Assembly (NCBI RefSeq): GCF_040783535.2
Contig: NZ_JBFONW020000002.1
Coordinates: forward strand, 372,001-436,000
Length of the DNA stretch: 64,000 nucleotides
Reading direction: 5' to 3'
Origin: Aestuariibius insulae
Lineage (GTDB): Bacteria > Pseudomonadota > Alphaproteobacteria > Rhodobacterales > Rhodobacteraceae
Below are positions 1 through 7,779 of the stretch, piece by piece. A program made the position numbers and the translations under genes. A model generated the notes under the pieces. That model saw only the letters and a program-made list of their open reading frames with translations, had not been told where the DNA came from and made no database searches. Within the stretch, counting starts at the first letter, position 1. Each line of letters starts with the position of its first letter.

Positions 1-114
1 TGCGACGAGGGCATCGCCCTCGATCCCGTTGGCATTCACGTAAGCCAGAGCGCCAGCAAGGGCCTTGCCCTGCTCGAAGCCGAGGTCGATCAGATCGCGT
101 CCGGTGACAGTCAT
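1..114 (-). CDS. Partial CDS (N-terminus only), unknown; possibly RtcB-like
   Basis: Only the first 38 codons lie in the window; the gene runs off the left edge. The product starts MTVTGRDLIDLGFEQGKAL and continues with an alanine-rich helix. A TGxDLIxLGxxxGK opening reminds me of the N-terminus of some alphaproteobacterial RtcB-like (RNA ligase family) proteins, but this is from memory and the catalytic part is not visible. The reading frame is open to position 1 and the ATG at 112-114 is the only nearby start. It lies downstream of rplU-rpmA in the same direction, separated by a good terminator, so it is probably its own transcription unit. Confidence 0.5.
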   Translation of the reverse strand, partial: MTVTGRDLIDLGFEQGKALAGALAYVNANGIEGDALVA

Positions 115-196
115 TGTACTAGTCCATTCATTCCTCTTGGATTGATGCGCAGTTTCTTGCGCTTTGATGGACCGGACCCTGATTTTTCTATGTCAG

Positions 197-231
197 AAAA
201 AGAAAAGGACCGGCCCTTGGTGAGCCGATCC
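197..231 (-). terminator. Intrinsic terminator after rpmA
   Basis: On the minus strand an 8-bp stem (GGATCGGC pairing with GCCGGTCC, one G-U pair) with a 9-nt loop is followed by TTTTCTTTTT. It sits about 30 bp beyond the rpmA stop codon and is correctly oriented to end the rplU-rpmA transcript. Confidence 0.8.
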
Positions 232-261
232 CTGGTTTTGTCTAAACCTTATGGTTTCGGC

Positions 262-531
262 TTATTCCGCGGCCTCCTGGGCTGGAAGGACGGAAATGAA
301 GGTGCGACCCTTTAGACCTTTGGCGAAGGACACGTTGCCCTCCACGGTCGCAAAGATCGTATGATCGCGGCCCATGCCGACGCCCTCGCCCGGCCACATC
401 TTGGTGCCGCGCTGACGCATGATGATGTTGCCGGGAACCACGGATTCGCCGCCGAACTTCTTGACGCCAAGACGCCGACCTGCGGAGTCGCGGCCGTTAC
501 GGGAGCTACCGCCTGCTTTTTTATGTGCCAT
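262..531 (-). CDS. rpmA: 50S ribosomal protein L27
   Basis: L27 (89 aa) is a component of the large ribosomal subunit whose N-terminal tail reaches towards the peptidyl-transferase centre. The sequence opens MAHKKAGGSSRNGRDS with the glycine/serine/arginine-rich start typical of L27, followed by the conserved RLGVKKFGGE and GNIIMRQRGT segments. Length is normal. It is 12 bp downstream of rplU in the same direction, the standard bacterial L21-L27 operon. There is no N-terminal cleavage extension of the Firmicutes type. A terminator follows at 197-231. Confidence 0.98.
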   Translation of the reverse strand: MAHKKAGGSSRNGRDSAGRRLGVKKFGGESVVPGNIIMRQRGTKMWPGEGVGMGRDHTIFATVEGNVSFAKGLKGRTFISVLPAQEAAE

Positions 532-543
532 TGGTCTTTATCC

Positions 544-1284
544 TCAGTCTTTGGATGCGGCGGCGTATTCGGTTGCCTGCGCGATCCAGTTATCACGTTC
601 GATGCGTCCTTTGAAGGACAGCTGATCATCCATATAAGCGACCTCTTCAGGGCCCCAGGCCATGATCTGGTCGAAGTGGAAGACGCCATTGGCGTGCAGC
701 TTCTTCTCCAAAGCGGGGCCGACGCCGGAGATCTTCTTGAGATCATCGGCCTTGCCGTCGCGCGCTTCAGTCAGCAGGTTACCAGGCTTGGAAGTCGGGC
801 CAGCTTCGGCGGTCTCGGTCTTGGCCGCGACCTTTTCCTTGGCCTTGCCGGTCGCGACACGCGCTTTCATCTCGGACTGCTCGCCGCGGTTGCCCGCGTA
901 ATCGCCCTTGTCGGACTTCACGCCAGTCCAGCCTGCAATGCCGGCACCGATCGCGGCCTTGACGCCGGACTTGTCGGCGCCGTTCTCGAGCAGATCGGTA
1001 ACGCGCAAAAGCGTGAGCTGCTGGCGATGGCCCTTGGTGCGCTTGGAGCCATGCTTCCGGCGGCGCTTGACGAAGTGGATGACCTTCTCGCCCTTGATCT
1101 GCTCGATCACCTCAGCCTGCACGCCAGCACCTTTAACGAGGGGAGTGCCGATCGTGGAGCCGATCATGAGAACATCATTGAACTGCACTTTTTCGCCCGC
1201 ATCGGCAGCAATCTTTTCCACGCGAAGCACGTCGCCGCTGGAAACCCGATATTGCTTGCCGCCGGTTTTGAGAACCGCAAACAT
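544..1284 (-). CDS. rplU: 50S ribosomal protein L21 with C-terminal HhH extension
   Basis: The first ~100 residues are classical L21 (MFAVLKTGGKQYRV, then VEKI, and the basic KRRRKHGSKRTKGHRQ motif). L21 is usually about 103 aa; this product is 246 aa. A lysine/alanine/glutamate-rich linker (about residues 105-165) leads to a compact domain (about 170-240) with ISGVGPALEKKLHANGV, a helix-hairpin-helix-like motif, followed by a W/D-rich helix. The same tail domain occurs fused to other alphaproteobacterial proteins, for example near the C-terminus of some NuoE proteins, so this is a lineage feature and not an error. First gene of the rplU-rpmA operon. Confidence 0.96.
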   Translation of the reverse strand: MFAVLKTGGKQYRVSSGDVLRVEKIAADAGEKVQFNDVLMIGSTIGTPLVKGAGVQAEVIEQIKGEKVIHFVKRRRKHGSKRTKGHRQQLTLLRVTDLLENGADKSGVKAAIGAGIAGWTGVKSDKGDYAGNRGEQSEMKARVATGKAKEKVAAKTETAEAGPTSKPGNLLTEARDGKADDLKKISGVGPALEKKLHANGVFHFDQIMAWGPEEVAYMDDQLSFKGRIERDNWIAQATEYAAASKD

Positions 1285-1404
1285 CTATTTTTCCTTCATA
1301 TCCCGCGTCTCTCGGGTTCCGCTTTGAGCGGTATTCGCGATCCTGATTGGATCACCCTCGGACAGCGCGCCCGTTCTAGGGCGTTCGTTGATCATATCGC
1401 AAAA

Positions 1405-1432
1405 CGCGAAAGGCCCCGCTTTGCGAGGCCCT
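1405..1432 (-). terminator. Intrinsic terminator after the DUF2059 gene
   Basis: Read on the minus strand, a GGCCTCG/CGGGGCC stem with a short AAAG-type loop is followed by TTTCGCGTTTT. It is about 50 bp beyond the stop of the 1480-2298 gene and upstream of rplU, separating the two transcripts. Confidence 0.65.
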
Positions 1433-1479
1433 GCGGCTTATCGGGGCAAGGGATGGGTCTGTCAAGCCCCGTTCGCGGG

Positions 1480-2298
1480 TCAGATATCCTGACTTGTGAT
1501 GGCCTGCGCCGCAGCACGTCCCAGGGCATAAGATGTCTGTTCGAAGAGCGGTTCGAAGGCGGCAAAGATCGCGCCATTGAGGGCAGATCCGGCGTCGGTT
1601 TCGCTGAGCGCGATATAGGCTTCGAGATCCTCTTCCTCGAGCGGTTGGTACGCCATCAGGAGGAAGGAATAGATCCATTCGGTCATGTCGGCACGGATCT
1701 CGCCCTCCTGGCTCCAGACGGAAGCGAGCATTTCCTGCTCGCCCATCATGGCGGAGGGATCCCCGCCGTCGGCAAGGCCGCGGAAGAAGGCGAGGCTGGA
1801 ATTGAGCGCGCCCGCCACATTGCTGTCGATCAAATCATTGGTCGAGATGAACTGGTCAACTAACTGATATATCTCGCCATTTTCGGCAGCCATCTCGGAT
1901 GCCGCGTTTTTGCTGGCCTCCTCGATCTCGTCATCAAGCATCGCGCGGCGGGCTCCAAGCTCGAGTGAGACGATGGTCTGGCCCGGCTCTGAGGCGAAGA
2001 AATCAAGGAGGATCTGCGCGTCTTCGTCGGACAGGTTCTCGGTGAAATTGGTGCGGACGGTTTCGATCATGGGATCGAGGGTGTAGATGCGGCCGACCTG
2101 GGCGTCCCAGCTGGTGCTGGGGCCACCTGCGAAGAGGGTTTCGCCCATATCCTCGGCCACGTCGAGCCCTTCGAGGCGAGCGATTTCAACGACTTGCGGC
2201 AGGTCGAGCATCTCGTAGAGCTGCATCTGAACCGATTGGGCAGAGGCGGCGGTGGATGTGCCGAATGCGAAGGCAAGAGCTGTCAAATGGCGGATCAT
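1480..2298 (-). CDS. Secreted DUF2059-family protein
   Basis: A 272-aa protein with a Sec-type signal peptide (MIRHLTALAFAFGTSTAASAQ, probable cleavage after ASA). The mature part is acidic and helical. A segment around residues 90-130 (ILLDFFASEPGQTIVSLE) matches the signature of DUF2059, a periplasmic domain of unknown function common in Proteobacteria. A ribosome binding site (AAGGAG) precedes the ATG on the minus strand. It stands alone between tRNA-Ser and rplU with its own terminator. The biochemical role is unknown; location in the periplasm is inferred from the signal peptide. Confidence 0.75.
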   Translation of the reverse strand: MIRHLTALAFAFGTSTAASAQSVQMQLYEMLDLPQVVEIARLEGLDVAEDMGETLFAGGPSTSWDAQVGRIYTLDPMIETVRTNFTENLSDEDAQILLDFFASEPGQTIVSLELGARRAMLDDEIEEASKNAASEMAAENGEIYQLVDQFISTNDLIDSNVAGALNSSLAFFRGLADGGDPSAMMGEQEMLASVWSQEGEIRADMTEWIYSFLLMAYQPLEEEDLEAYIALSETDAGSALNGAIFAAFEPLFEQTSYALGRAAAQAITSQDI

Positions 2299-2445
2299 GG
2301 CAATCTCCTTGGGAGCGTGTTGGCCAGATATGTAAGGGATTGCGGGCGGTTAGCCAATGTTTCAAACGCAGACGTGAAAGGGGTCGGCAAGAATCGGTTG
2401 CACCTTAGGGGTTGCTCTTTTATGCCGCGCGGCACGATCCTTCGC

Positions 2446-2535
2446 GGAGAGGTGCCGGAGTGGTCGAACGGGGCGGTCTCGAAAACCGTTGTGGGTGCAA
2501 GCCCACCCAGGGTTCGAATCCCTGTCTCTCCGCCA
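2446..2535 (+). tRNA. tRNA-Ser(CGA)
   Basis: A 90-nt class II tRNA with encoded CCA end. The acceptor stem GGAGAGG pairs with the 3' strand at 2525-2531, the discriminator is G, and the T arm contains GGTTCGAATCC. The anticodon stem GCGGT/ACCGT closes the loop CTCGAAA, giving anticodon CGA at 2480-2482, which reads UCG. The long variable arm (GTGGG/CCCAC type) is diagnostic for serine. No integrase or att-like duplication of the 3' end was seen beside it. Confidence 0.97.
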
Positions 2536-2670
2536 TAAGGCATTGTTTACCCATCACAATTAGATCCGCTCGACCGGCGCCGCAGCTGCGGACGAACTGC
2601 GCGATGTCGCAGGATGCGCCCTGCCAGTGGCCTAGACGTTAACGGGGCCGAGCTGCGACATTTTGGCAGT

Positions 2671-2725
2671 TCGGTATCCCGTCGGTATTACGTCGGTATC
2701 TGGTCGGTGGATTTTCGGCATGACC
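2671..2725 (+). repeat. Phased 11-bp repeat array, copy 1
   Basis: Five consecutive 11-bp units all begin TCGG: TCGGTATCCCG, TCGGTATTACG, TCGGTATCTGG, TCGGTGGATTT and TCGGCATGACC (starts 2671, 2682, 2693, 2704, 2715). A closely related array lies at 13807-13850, with the same unit order and the same TCGGTGGATT end unit. A GTTAACGGG stretch precedes both arrays. The period is close to one DNA helical turn. Function unknown; no open reading frame covers it. Confidence 0.8.
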
Positions 2726-2749
2726 CCGCATTAACACAGCGCACGCCGA

Positions 2750-2769
2750 AAGCCCCGCGCAACGGGGTT
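2750..2769 (-). terminator. Intrinsic terminator after the leftward carbohydrate operon
   Basis: On the minus strand AACCCCG, a TTGCG loop and CGGGGCTTTC form a GC stem immediately after the aldolase stop codon, which it touches at 2769. The T-run is short, so strength is uncertain. Confidence 0.6.
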
Positions 2770-3431
2770 CAGCCTGCGCGCGCTTCGGCAGCGGTGCCGT
2801 ATTGCGGCAGGTCGGCCTGGGTCTTGCCGTGGGCGGCCATGAGCGTGTCACGGACGAAAGCGATATGCGCGGTCTCTTCGATGATCTCGGCCAGATACTG
2901 CGCCTTGGTGAGTGTCGGCCCCACCCCGATGGTGCCGTGATTGGCGAGGACGGCGGCGCGGATGGAAGGGTCCTTGAAGACCGGGCTGATCTCGACCTCG
3001 GTCTGAGGGCCGCCATTGGCGGAGAGCGGGATCAGAGGCATGCGTCCGATCTTTTCAATAGTCTGGACGGTCAGGCAGGGGATTTCGAGACCCGCGCTGG
3101 CAAAGCCGGTCGCCCAGGGGCTGTGACAATGGACGATGGCGTTGATGTCGGGCCGGATCCGGTAGAGATCGAGATGGAAGTCGAGATCCTTGGACGGCTT
3201 GAAGGAGGACGGCTCGATCGTGCCATCCAGATGCACGACCTGAAGATTGTCGCGGGTGCATTCGGCAAAGCCGACGCCAGAGGGCTTGATGACGATGGCA
3301 TCCGCCCCGCTGAGCCGGATCGAGAGATTACCGCCCGCATTGGTCTGAAGGCCAAGATCGAAGCAGCGGCGGGCGGACCAGATGAGGGCGTCCTTCTTGG
3401 CTTCGATATCGTTGGGGTCGAGAGCGGTCAT
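2769..3431 (-). CDS. Class II aldolase/adducin family protein
   Basis: A 220-aa protein of the class II (zinc-dependent) aldolase/adducin fold, the family of L-fuculose-1-phosphate aldolase and L-ribulose-5-phosphate 4-epimerase. Visible family marks are NAGGNLSIR near residue 28, VHCHSPWAT around residue 97 (metal-binding His pair) and LANHGTIGVG with a third metal-ligand His. I start at ATG 3431 because upstream codons in this frame overlap the UPF0261 gene, which ends in an ATGA overlap here. It is the last gene of the leftward operon. It may cleave a phosphorylated or free sugar acid; the substrate cannot be read. A second, different class II aldolase lies at 11529-12497. Confidence 0.85.
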   Translation of the reverse strand: MTALDPNDIEAKKDALIWSARRCFDLGLQTNAGGNLSIRLSGADAIVIKPSGVGFAECTRDNLQVVHLDGTIEPSSFKPSKDLDFHLDLYRIRPDINAIVHCHSPWATGFASAGLEIPCLTVQTIEKIGRMPLIPLSANGGPQTEVEISPVFKDPSIRAAVLANHGTIGVGPTLTKAQYLAEIIEETAHIAFVRDTLMAAHGKTQADLPQYGTAAEARAG

Positions 3432-4567
3432 GCGGGTTCCTTTGCCATGAGATCGGACAGGGCCTGTGCCGCGTGATGGGCGCAGGCGGGATCGTTGATA
3501 TGAGCGTCGATCCGTTCGACGGGATCGCCGAGGGCGGCATCGAGCGTATCGGCGAAGATGCGGCGCAGATCGGCATCCTCGAGAGCGCCGCCGGGGCGGT
3601 CCTCGTGAGAGAAGCCGCCCATGGGGATGACGACCCGGCGCGGGCCGGTGCCTTCCGACAGGGCCGCGGCGAGGATCGTGGCGCAATGGACCGCCTCGTC
3701 GGCGGTGCATTTGACATGGGTGAAAAGCGGCGAGTGGCTATAGTGGGGCCGGGCGCGATAGGCGTCGGGCATCAGATGCGGCTCTCCCACGCCGATGAAG
3801 TTCACGCCGCCGGTCAGGATCACGCGCGGCAGGTCCTTATAGGCGGTGAAACGCGTTGGCATGGCGGTATGGACGCCCGCCACGTGGAGGCGGGTCAGCT
3901 CGTGCGGGGTGTAGTCGATGACGGCCTTGAAGGCCCCTGCCCCGCACCACCGAGCGAAGGCCGCACCGCCAAAGCCGTTGGCATGAAAGACGGTCGGCTC
4001 TTCCCCGGCGGCTTGAAGATCCTTGATGAGAACATCCGTGCCCGGACCGGTGACGCCGAGGGCGGTGATGCCGATGGAGGGCTGGATGCTGGCGGGACCG
4101 GTGGGCAGGCTGGCATCGTAGAGACCGCGCAGGATGGCAGCGGCCCGGTCGAGCGCCTGGCGCACCGTGGCATTGAGGCCCGACAGATCGGCCATGGTGG
4201 GCACGAGGATGATTGCATTGTCGGCCAGCGCGTAACGCGGATCGAAGGGCAGCGTGGAGACAAGGACCTTCGGCATTTCGATGGGCATCTCGCGCAGGAC
4301 ACGAAGGGCAATCTGCCCGCCGGTGCCGCCACCGATGGCCGCGATCATGCGGCGGCCCTCCTGTGGGGCGGTCTGGATCCAGTCGAGCGCGCCTGCCGCG
4401 GCACGCTCCATCGCGGCGATCTTGTCGTCGCCGGACCAATGCTCTCCCTCGGCCCTAAGCGAGATATCGCAGCGCTCTGTCGGCACGCCGAGGGCCGTGA
4501 GCGCATCCATGAGATACTCGGCCTCTTCCAGCTTGGTATCATAGGTGGCCAGCAGCAGAACGCTCAT
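3428..4567 (-). CDS. UPF0261 / Tm-1-like ATP-binding domain protein
   Basis: A 379-aa protein beginning MSVLLLATYDTKLEEAEYL, the typical start of the UPF0261 family (Tm-1-like ATP-binding domain). Other family traits are AAIGGGTGGQIALRVLREMP around residue 80 and the C-terminal PMGGFSHEDRPGG. Length fits the family. Bacterial members commonly sit in sugar or sugar-acid catabolic clusters, but their reaction is not firmly established. Here it overlaps the permease upstream by one base (TGATG) and the aldolase downstream by four (ATGA), so the three are translationally coupled. Confidence 0.85.
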   Translation of the reverse strand: MSVLLLATYDTKLEEAEYLMDALTALGVPTERCDISLRAEGEHWSGDDKIAAMERAAAGALDWIQTAPQEGRRMIAAIGGGTGGQIALRVLREMPIEMPKVLVSTLPFDPRYALADNAIILVPTMADLSGLNATVRQALDRAAAILRGLYDASLPTGPASIQPSIGITALGVTGPGTDVLIKDLQAAGEEPTVFHANGFGGAAFARWCGAGAFKAVIDYTPHELTRLHVAGVHTAMPTRFTAYKDLPRVILTGGVNFIGVGEPHLMPDAYRARPHYSHSPLFTHVKCTADEAVHCATILAAALSEGTGPRRVVIPMGGFSHEDRPGGALEDADLRRIFADTLDAALGDPVERIDAHINDPACAHHAAQALSDLMAKEPA

Positions 4568-5430
4568 CAGCCCTTGACCGCTCCTGCGGTCATTCCGGTG
4601 ATGATCTGGCGCGAGGCGACGAGCGTGAAGAGGATCGGCGGGATCGCGAGCAGCATGCCTGTCGCCATGATCACGCCCCAGTCGATCTCGAACTCGGTCA
4701 GGCTGTTGACGATGGTCACGGGCACCGTGCGGGTGCTGCGATCGGCAAGCGCGTTGGCCAGCAGGAACTCGTTCCAGGCGATGCGGAAGGTGAAGATCGA
4801 GGCGGCAGCCAATCCCGGCTTGATGAGCGGCAGGACGACGAGGAAGAAGACCTGGAAGGGGCCGGCGCCATCCATGCGCGCGGCCTCTTCCAACTGGATC
4901 GGCACCTGTACAATGAAACTCTGTAAGATCCAGATCACGAATGGCAGGTTCATTGCGACATAGATCAGGATGATCCCGGCGCGCGTTCCGTCGATGCCGA
5001 ACTGGAAGGTCCAGATCCCGAAGACCGGGACGAGCAGGACGGCGGGCGGGACCATGCGCATCATCAGCGTCGTGAGCGATACGGTATCGCGGCCCATAAA
5101 GCGGAAGCGGACCAGCGCATAGGCGGCCATCGTGCCGATGATAAGCGTCAGCGCGGTCGAGATGATCGAGATGATCAGCGAATTGACGAGCGCGCGGCCG
5201 AAGGTCGGATCGCAGCGGTCGACATGGGCCGGCTCGTACCAGAGCATGTCGCAGAGCGCGGTTTCGTAATTGCGGATCGTCGGCATGAAGATCAGGCCCG
5301 ACGTGTCCGACATGATGTCCACGTTCAGCTTGAGCGACGTGATGAGCATCATCAGGATCGGGCCGATCGCCATGAGGATCAGCACGGTCAGCAGCGCGTA
5401 GAAGGCGGGGTTCTGGCGGTCCTGGGTCAT
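4567..5430 (-). CDS. Carbohydrate ABC transporter permease (MalG type)
   Basis: A 287-aa inner-membrane protein with about six transmembrane segments; the first is near residues 12-32 (FYALLTVLILMAIGPILMML). The permease loop EEAARMDGAGPFQVFFLVVLPLIKPG (EAA motif, about residues 195-220) is the coupling helix that contacts the ATPase. It pairs with the MalF-type permease at 5427-6350, overlapping it by four bases. The start at 5430 is chosen because the MTQDRQNPAF start gives the usual MalG length and overlaps the neighbour by ATGA. A cysteine-containing periplasmic segment lies around residues 70-90 (ETALCDMLWYEPAHVDRCD). Confidence 0.92.
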   Translation of the reverse strand: MTQDRQNPAFYALLTVLILMAIGPILMMLITSLKLNVDIMSDTSGLIFMPTIRNYETALCDMLWYEPAHVDRCDPTFGRALVNSLIISIISTALTLIIGTMAAYALVRFRFMGRDTVSLTTLMMRMVPPAVLLVPVFGIWTFQFGIDGTRAGIILIYVAMNLPFVIWILQSFIVQVPIQLEEAARMDGAGPFQVFFLVVLPLIKPGLAAASIFTFRIAWNEFLLANALADRSTRTVPVTIVNSLTEFEIDWGVIMATGMLLAIPPILFTLVASRQIITGMTAGAVKG

Positions 5431-6350
5431 GCGGCCTCCTCGGCGGCGGCGCGCAGGCGGGCCGCGCGCAGCTCGGCCGCCTTGCCGTAGAGATACATCG
5501 CCACGGTCAGGACCAGCAGCAGGATAAGCAGGAAGTTCGACATGGCTGCGGCCACGCCAAGCTCGCGGAATTCGGAGGCCGTTCGGGCGATGCGGAGCGA
5601 CAGGATCTCGGTCGACAAACCCGGGCCGCCATTCGTCAGAACGAGGATCACCTCGAGCACCTTGAAGGCGTCGATCAGGCGCAGGAGGGCTGTGACGATC
5701 AGGACGGGCATCATCAGCGGCAGCTTGACGTAGAGGATCGTCTGCCACGGGCTTGCCCCGTCGATGCGGCTGGCTTCGATCGCCGATTGCGGCAGCGATT
5801 GCAGCGCGGCGAGCGAGAGGATGAAGATGAAGGGCGTCCACTGCCAGACATCGGCGATGATGATCGATGTGAAGGCCCAGCCCCCGTCCGAGAGCCAGGG
5901 AACCGAGCTCAGGCCGATGTTTTCGAGCGTGCGGTTAAAGATGCCGACGGTGGGGTGGTACATGTAGCGCCACATCAGGCCCACCACGATGGGGGCGATC
6001 ATCATCGGCAGAATGAAGAGCGTGCGCAGGATCGACATGCCGCGCAGGTTGCGGTCGAGCAGGAGCGCGAGGCCGACGCCGAGGACCATCTCGAGCGTGA
6101 CGACGATGGCGGCGAATTTGATCGTGACCCCGAAGCTTTCGCGGAAGGCGGCGTCGCCCAGAAGGTTGACGTAGTTGCGCAGACCGACCCAGTCGGCCTC
6201 TCCGATGCGCTGGCTAGGGTTCCAGTCCAGAAAGCTCGCATAGATCATGTAGCCGATCGGATAGAGAAGCGCCGCCACCAGGACGATCCCGGCGGGCGCC
6301 AGGAAGAGGTAGGGCGTCATCCGGTTGGCGAGCGCGGTTTTCATGGGCAT
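5427..6350 (-). CDS. Carbohydrate ABC transporter permease (MalF type)
   Basis: A 307-aa inner-membrane permease of the CUT1 sugar-import family. It has an N-terminal membrane anchor (MTPYLFLAPAGIVLVAALLY), about six membrane segments in all, and the EAA loop EASRIDGASPWQTILYVKLP around residues 197-216. It forms the heterodimeric channel with the 4567-5430 product. A stable hairpin separates it from the upstream binding-protein gene, which probably lowers its expression relative to the binding protein. The C-terminus is unusually alanine/arginine rich (AAELRAARLRAAAEEAA). Confidence 0.92.
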   Translation of the reverse strand: MPMKTALANRMTPYLFLAPAGIVLVAALLYPIGYMIYASFLDWNPSQRIGEADWVGLRNYVNLLGDAAFRESFGVTIKFAAIVVTLEMVLGVGLALLLDRNLRGMSILRTLFILPMMIAPIVVGLMWRYMYHPTVGIFNRTLENIGLSSVPWLSDGGWAFTSIIIADVWQWTPFIFILSLAALQSLPQSAIEASRIDGASPWQTILYVKLPLMMPVLIVTALLRLIDAFKVLEVILVLTNGGPGLSTEILSLRIARTASEFRELGVAAAMSNFLLILLLVLTVAMYLYGKAAELRAARLRAAAEEAA

Positions 6351-6371
6351 CCCATCAGGCAGGCGGGGGAT

Positions 6372-6396
6372 GGCAGGGCGACGAGGCCGCCCTGCC
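6372..6396 (-). promoter_or_regulatory. Intercistronic hairpin after the solute-binding gene
   Basis: A perfect 8-bp stem GGCAGGGC/GCCCTGCC with a 9-nt loop lies 9 bp beyond the binding-protein stop and before the permease start. There is no T-run. Such hairpins after binding-protein genes commonly protect the upstream mRNA or partly terminate transcription, keeping the binding protein in excess. That role is inferred. Confidence 0.6.
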
Positions 6397-6404
6397 CGTT
6401 TGGT

Positions 6405-7745
6405 TTAGTTCCAGGTGTAGTAGCCAGCCTCGTCCATGATGGCGCGGCTGCGTTCGGCGACGCCGTCAAGGCCTTCTTGCACGTCCAGATCCTCGGTGAT
6501 GATCTGGCTGAGCGTGGTGCCCAGATCGGCGTTGATCTTGCCCCAGGTGGGGATGATCGGGCGCCAGTCGGGGTCGGCATATTGCAGCGCTTCGCCGAAG
6601 GTCGCCGCGTAGGGATATTTGGCATTCAGCTCTGCGTTCTCGTAGGTCGAGAAGCGCGAGGGGTTGCCGCCTTCCATAGCGATCATCAGGTCGGCCTCTT
6701 TCGAGGTCAGCCACTGCATCAGGAGAAACGCCGCTTCCTTGTTCTGGGCGTTCTTGGGGATGGCGATGCCGAAGCCGCCGGTCTGGGAGGCGCGCTTGAC
6801 GCCTTCGGGGTGGAGCGCCCAGCCGACATTGCCGACGACTTGGCTGTTGGTCTCGTCCTCGAATGTCGCGGCGAAGGCGATGCTGTCGAGGAACATGGCG
6901 TAGTCCCCTTGCGCGAAGGCCGCGGCAGCTTCGGACGGGCCGAAGGTCTGGCTGCCTTCGATGCCGCAATCGACGATGGATTTCAGCGCGTTAGCCGCCT
7001 CGACGCCTGCTTCGTTGTTGACGATCGGCTCCCAGGCGTCATCGAAGATGCCGCCGCCCAGAGGGTTCAGGTGCAAAAGGAAGGCGTGGCTCGCCTGGTG
7101 ACCCGAGGCCGCGCGGGAGGCGAGACCGCCCATGCCCGGCTCAAGCTCGGGGATCTGGCAGGCCAGTTCCAGAAGCGCGTCATAGGTCTCGGGCACTTCG
7201 AGCCCGTGCTTTTCGAAGATGTCCGTGCGGTAGCCCAGAACGGAGGTCTCGGAGCCGAAGGGGATGCCGTAAAGCGATCCGGTCGGTCCCGGCAGATAGC
7301 CCTTCTGACCGCCCGCGACGCCGATATTCTGGACGTAGCCGTCGATGAGGTCGGCCGCATCATAGTTCGGATCGGCCAGTTTGGGGTTCATGAAGTAGCG
7401 AGCCAGATTCTCCAGCTGGTCGGCAAAGACATAGTCAGCCTTGGAGAAGACGACGTAGGAGATGAGGTCGTAATCGCCCTCGTCCTTAGTCAGCTCCAGC
7501 GTCTGGCGCTCGCGCATTTTGAGATATTGCAGCTGGTCGACCTCGACCTCGATGCCGGTCTGTTCGGTAAATTCGGGCAGCACCTTCATCGCCGCGTTGT
7601 AATGCGGGTGGGCCGGGAAGTTCACGACGAGCGTGGTTCCGGCATAGGGCTGATAGGGCGCGGGCACGTCCTGGGCCGCGGCGATAGAGCCGAGCGAGAC
7701 GCTGGCGGCCAGGGCGGCCGCGCAGGTTTTGAAGGTCAAAGTCAT
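6405..7745 (-). CDS. Extracellular solute-binding protein, family 1 (carbohydrate)
   Basis: A 446-aa periplasmic binding protein. The signal peptide is MTLTFKTCAAALAASVSLGSIAAAQ with likely cleavage after AAA. The mature protein has the family-1 sugar-binding layout with EFTEQTGIEVEVDQLQY near residue 55 and a hinge region with GGFGIAIPKNAQNKEAA. The ATG at 7745 is preceded by GGAGGATGAC, an excellent ribosome binding site; longer in-frame starts lack the signal peptide position. It delivers ligand to the 4567-6350 permeases. Ligand unknown; the surrounding kinase and aldolases argue for a sugar, polyol or sugar acid. Confidence 0.9.
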   Translation of the reverse strand: MTLTFKTCAAALAASVSLGSIAAAQDVPAPYQPYAGTTLVVNFPAHPHYNAAMKVLPEFTEQTGIEVEVDQLQYLKMRERQTLELTKDEGDYDLISYVVFSKADYVFADQLENLARYFMNPKLADPNYDAADLIDGYVQNIGVAGGQKGYLPGPTGSLYGIPFGSETSVLGYRTDIFEKHGLEVPETYDALLELACQIPELEPGMGGLASRAASGHQASHAFLLHLNPLGGGIFDDAWEPIVNNEAGVEAANALKSIVDCGIEGSQTFGPSEAAAAFAQGDYAMFLDSIAFAATFEDETNSQVVGNVGWALHPEGVKRASQTGGFGIAIPKNAQNKEAAFLLMQWLTSKEADLMIAMEGGNPSRFSTYENAELNAKYPYAATFGEALQYADPDWRPIIPTWGKINADLGTTLSQIITEDLDVQEGLDGVAERSRAIMDEAGYYTWN

Positions 7746-7779
7746 GTCATCCTCCCAGATGGTTTTGGCGTGAGACGCG

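Noticed and set aside
361..1863. 500-aa open frame on the plus strand opposite rplU and the DUF2059 gene
   Set aside because: It lies antisense to two genes with clear family signatures; long antisense frames are expected in high-GC DNA. The product has no domain or sensible start.
2446..2770. tRNA-Ser considered as integration site of a genomic island covering 2.7-13.8 kb
   Set aside because: No integrase gene and no duplicated tRNA 3' end was found at the far side; composition of the block is like the rest of the chromosome.
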